From Arthrobotrys musiformis (Eukaryota; Ascomycota; Orbiliomycetes; Orbiliales; Orbiliaceae), in NCBI GenBank assembly GCA_036971715.1, contig JAVHJL010000003.1, positions 1,674,001 to 1,738,000 on the forward strand: a DNA stretch of 64,000 nucleotides, in the 5' to 3' direction. The position numbers and the translations under genes are program-made. Below are positions 63,591 to 64,000 of this stretch, in pieces. The notes under the pieces were generated by a model. It saw only the letters and a list, made by a program, of their open reading frames with translations. It had not been told where the DNA came from and did not search any database. The first letter of the stretch is position 1; each line of letters starts with the position of its first letter.

Positions 63591-64000
63591 CTATTGGCTT
63601 GGCTGCGATCGATGTCCGCTATCACGGCCCTCGAAATCGCCCTTGCCAGAAGCAACAGAGTTGAGCTCCATAATTTGATCCTTGCCAGGTGTCACCCAGA
63701 ATCTCTTCTCTCCACGAATAGCTCGGATGAACCATGGTGTCGCCGCGTTTTCTGGGAGCTTGTAGGTCCAGTACTCCTTGAGGTCCTCGTCGGCTGGCTT
63801 GATTCTTCCTCCACTAATAAGCTTAATGAGGAAGGCACCTCCGTTGAGAACGGTGTAGCAAAGGATACCGGCGATAAGACCATAGGCGATAGAGTAGGAG
63901 AATGGCATGAAGATGAGAGTGGCGAAGGCGGGAATTGCATCGCCGGCGTAGTTCCAGTTGATACCCATGACAGCCTTCATCATCATGCAACCGACAAGCA
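63591..64000 (-). CDS. azgA: AzgA-like purine permease, C-terminal part
   Basis: The 3' end of a gene that continues beyond the window; the frame is open to base 64000 (…LVGCMMMKAVMG…). AzgA carriers are plasma-membrane proton symporters for adenine, guanine and hypoxanthine. The visible block INWNYAGDAIPAFATLIFMPF followed by YSIAYGLIAGILCYTVLNG matches the last membrane segments of this family. The cytosolic tail has the conserved-looking KEYWTYKLP and PWFIRAIRGEKRFW. Because the 5' part is absent, a paralogue of AzgA cannot be excluded. Confidence 0.85.
   Translation of the reverse strand, partial: LVGCMMMKAVMGINWNYAGDAIPAFATLIFMPFSYSIAYGLIAGILCYTVLNGGAFLIKLISGGRIKPADEDLKEYWTYKLPENAATPWFIRAIRGEKRFWVTPGKDQIMELNSVASGKGDFEGRDSGHRSQPSQ

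Overview
The window looks like nuclear DNA of a filamentous ascomycete (Pezizomycotina). The genes are broken by short GT–AG introns, mostly 50–130 nt, with CTAAC/CTGAC-like branch points. The families are typical of these fungi: Zn2Cys6 regulators, a CFEM protein, a fungal rhodopsin-fold membrane protein, DUF7770, a kelch membrane protein and an AzgA-type purine permease. I rebuilt the exons by hand. In every multi-exon gene the exon lengths and splice phases add up to one open frame. Fifteen protein genes are supported, about one per 4.3 kb, separated by long gene-poor stretches (up to 5.7 kb). I found no convincing tRNA, rRNA, CRISPR array or intact transposon.

Layout, left to right. A DGAT2 acyltransferase (minus, C-terminus cut by the window edge) diverges from an intronless STK19-family gene (plus). 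A four-TM MARVEL-like protein (minus), a seven-TM fungal rhodopsin-fold protein (minus), a DUF7770 protein (minus) and an intronless SWIM zinc-finger protein (minus) follow, separated by large intergenic regions. The 16.9–22.4 kb stretch is gene-poor and rich in CTAG. An ARO80-like zinc-cluster activator (plus) contains a 10-nt microexon just before its DNA-binding domain. It converges on a medium-chain reductase (minus). A small degenerate J-domain-like protein (minus), an unrecognised four-exon gene (plus) and a Nudix hydrolase (plus) come next.

From 33.7 to 44.6 kb there are three cell-surface genes: a 994-residue repeat-rich GPI-type protein (minus), a secreted-then-membrane kelch protein with a long cytoplasmic tail (plus, divergent from the former) and a CFEM GPI-type protein (minus). 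A second Zn2Cys6 regulator (plus, 736 aa) converges on a 1008-residue fusion of a NagZ-like GH3 module and a GNAT module (minus). The window ends in the C-terminus of an AzgA-like purine permease (minus).

The genes do not form an obvious biosynthetic cluster or operon-like system. The points most worth a second look are the ARO80 microexon, the GH3–GNAT fusion with changed catalytic signature residues, the GPI protein whose last 54-nt intron, if retained, would delete the anchor signal, the lone SWIM gene in a gene-poor area, and a run of three hairpins at 42.76–42.88 kb.
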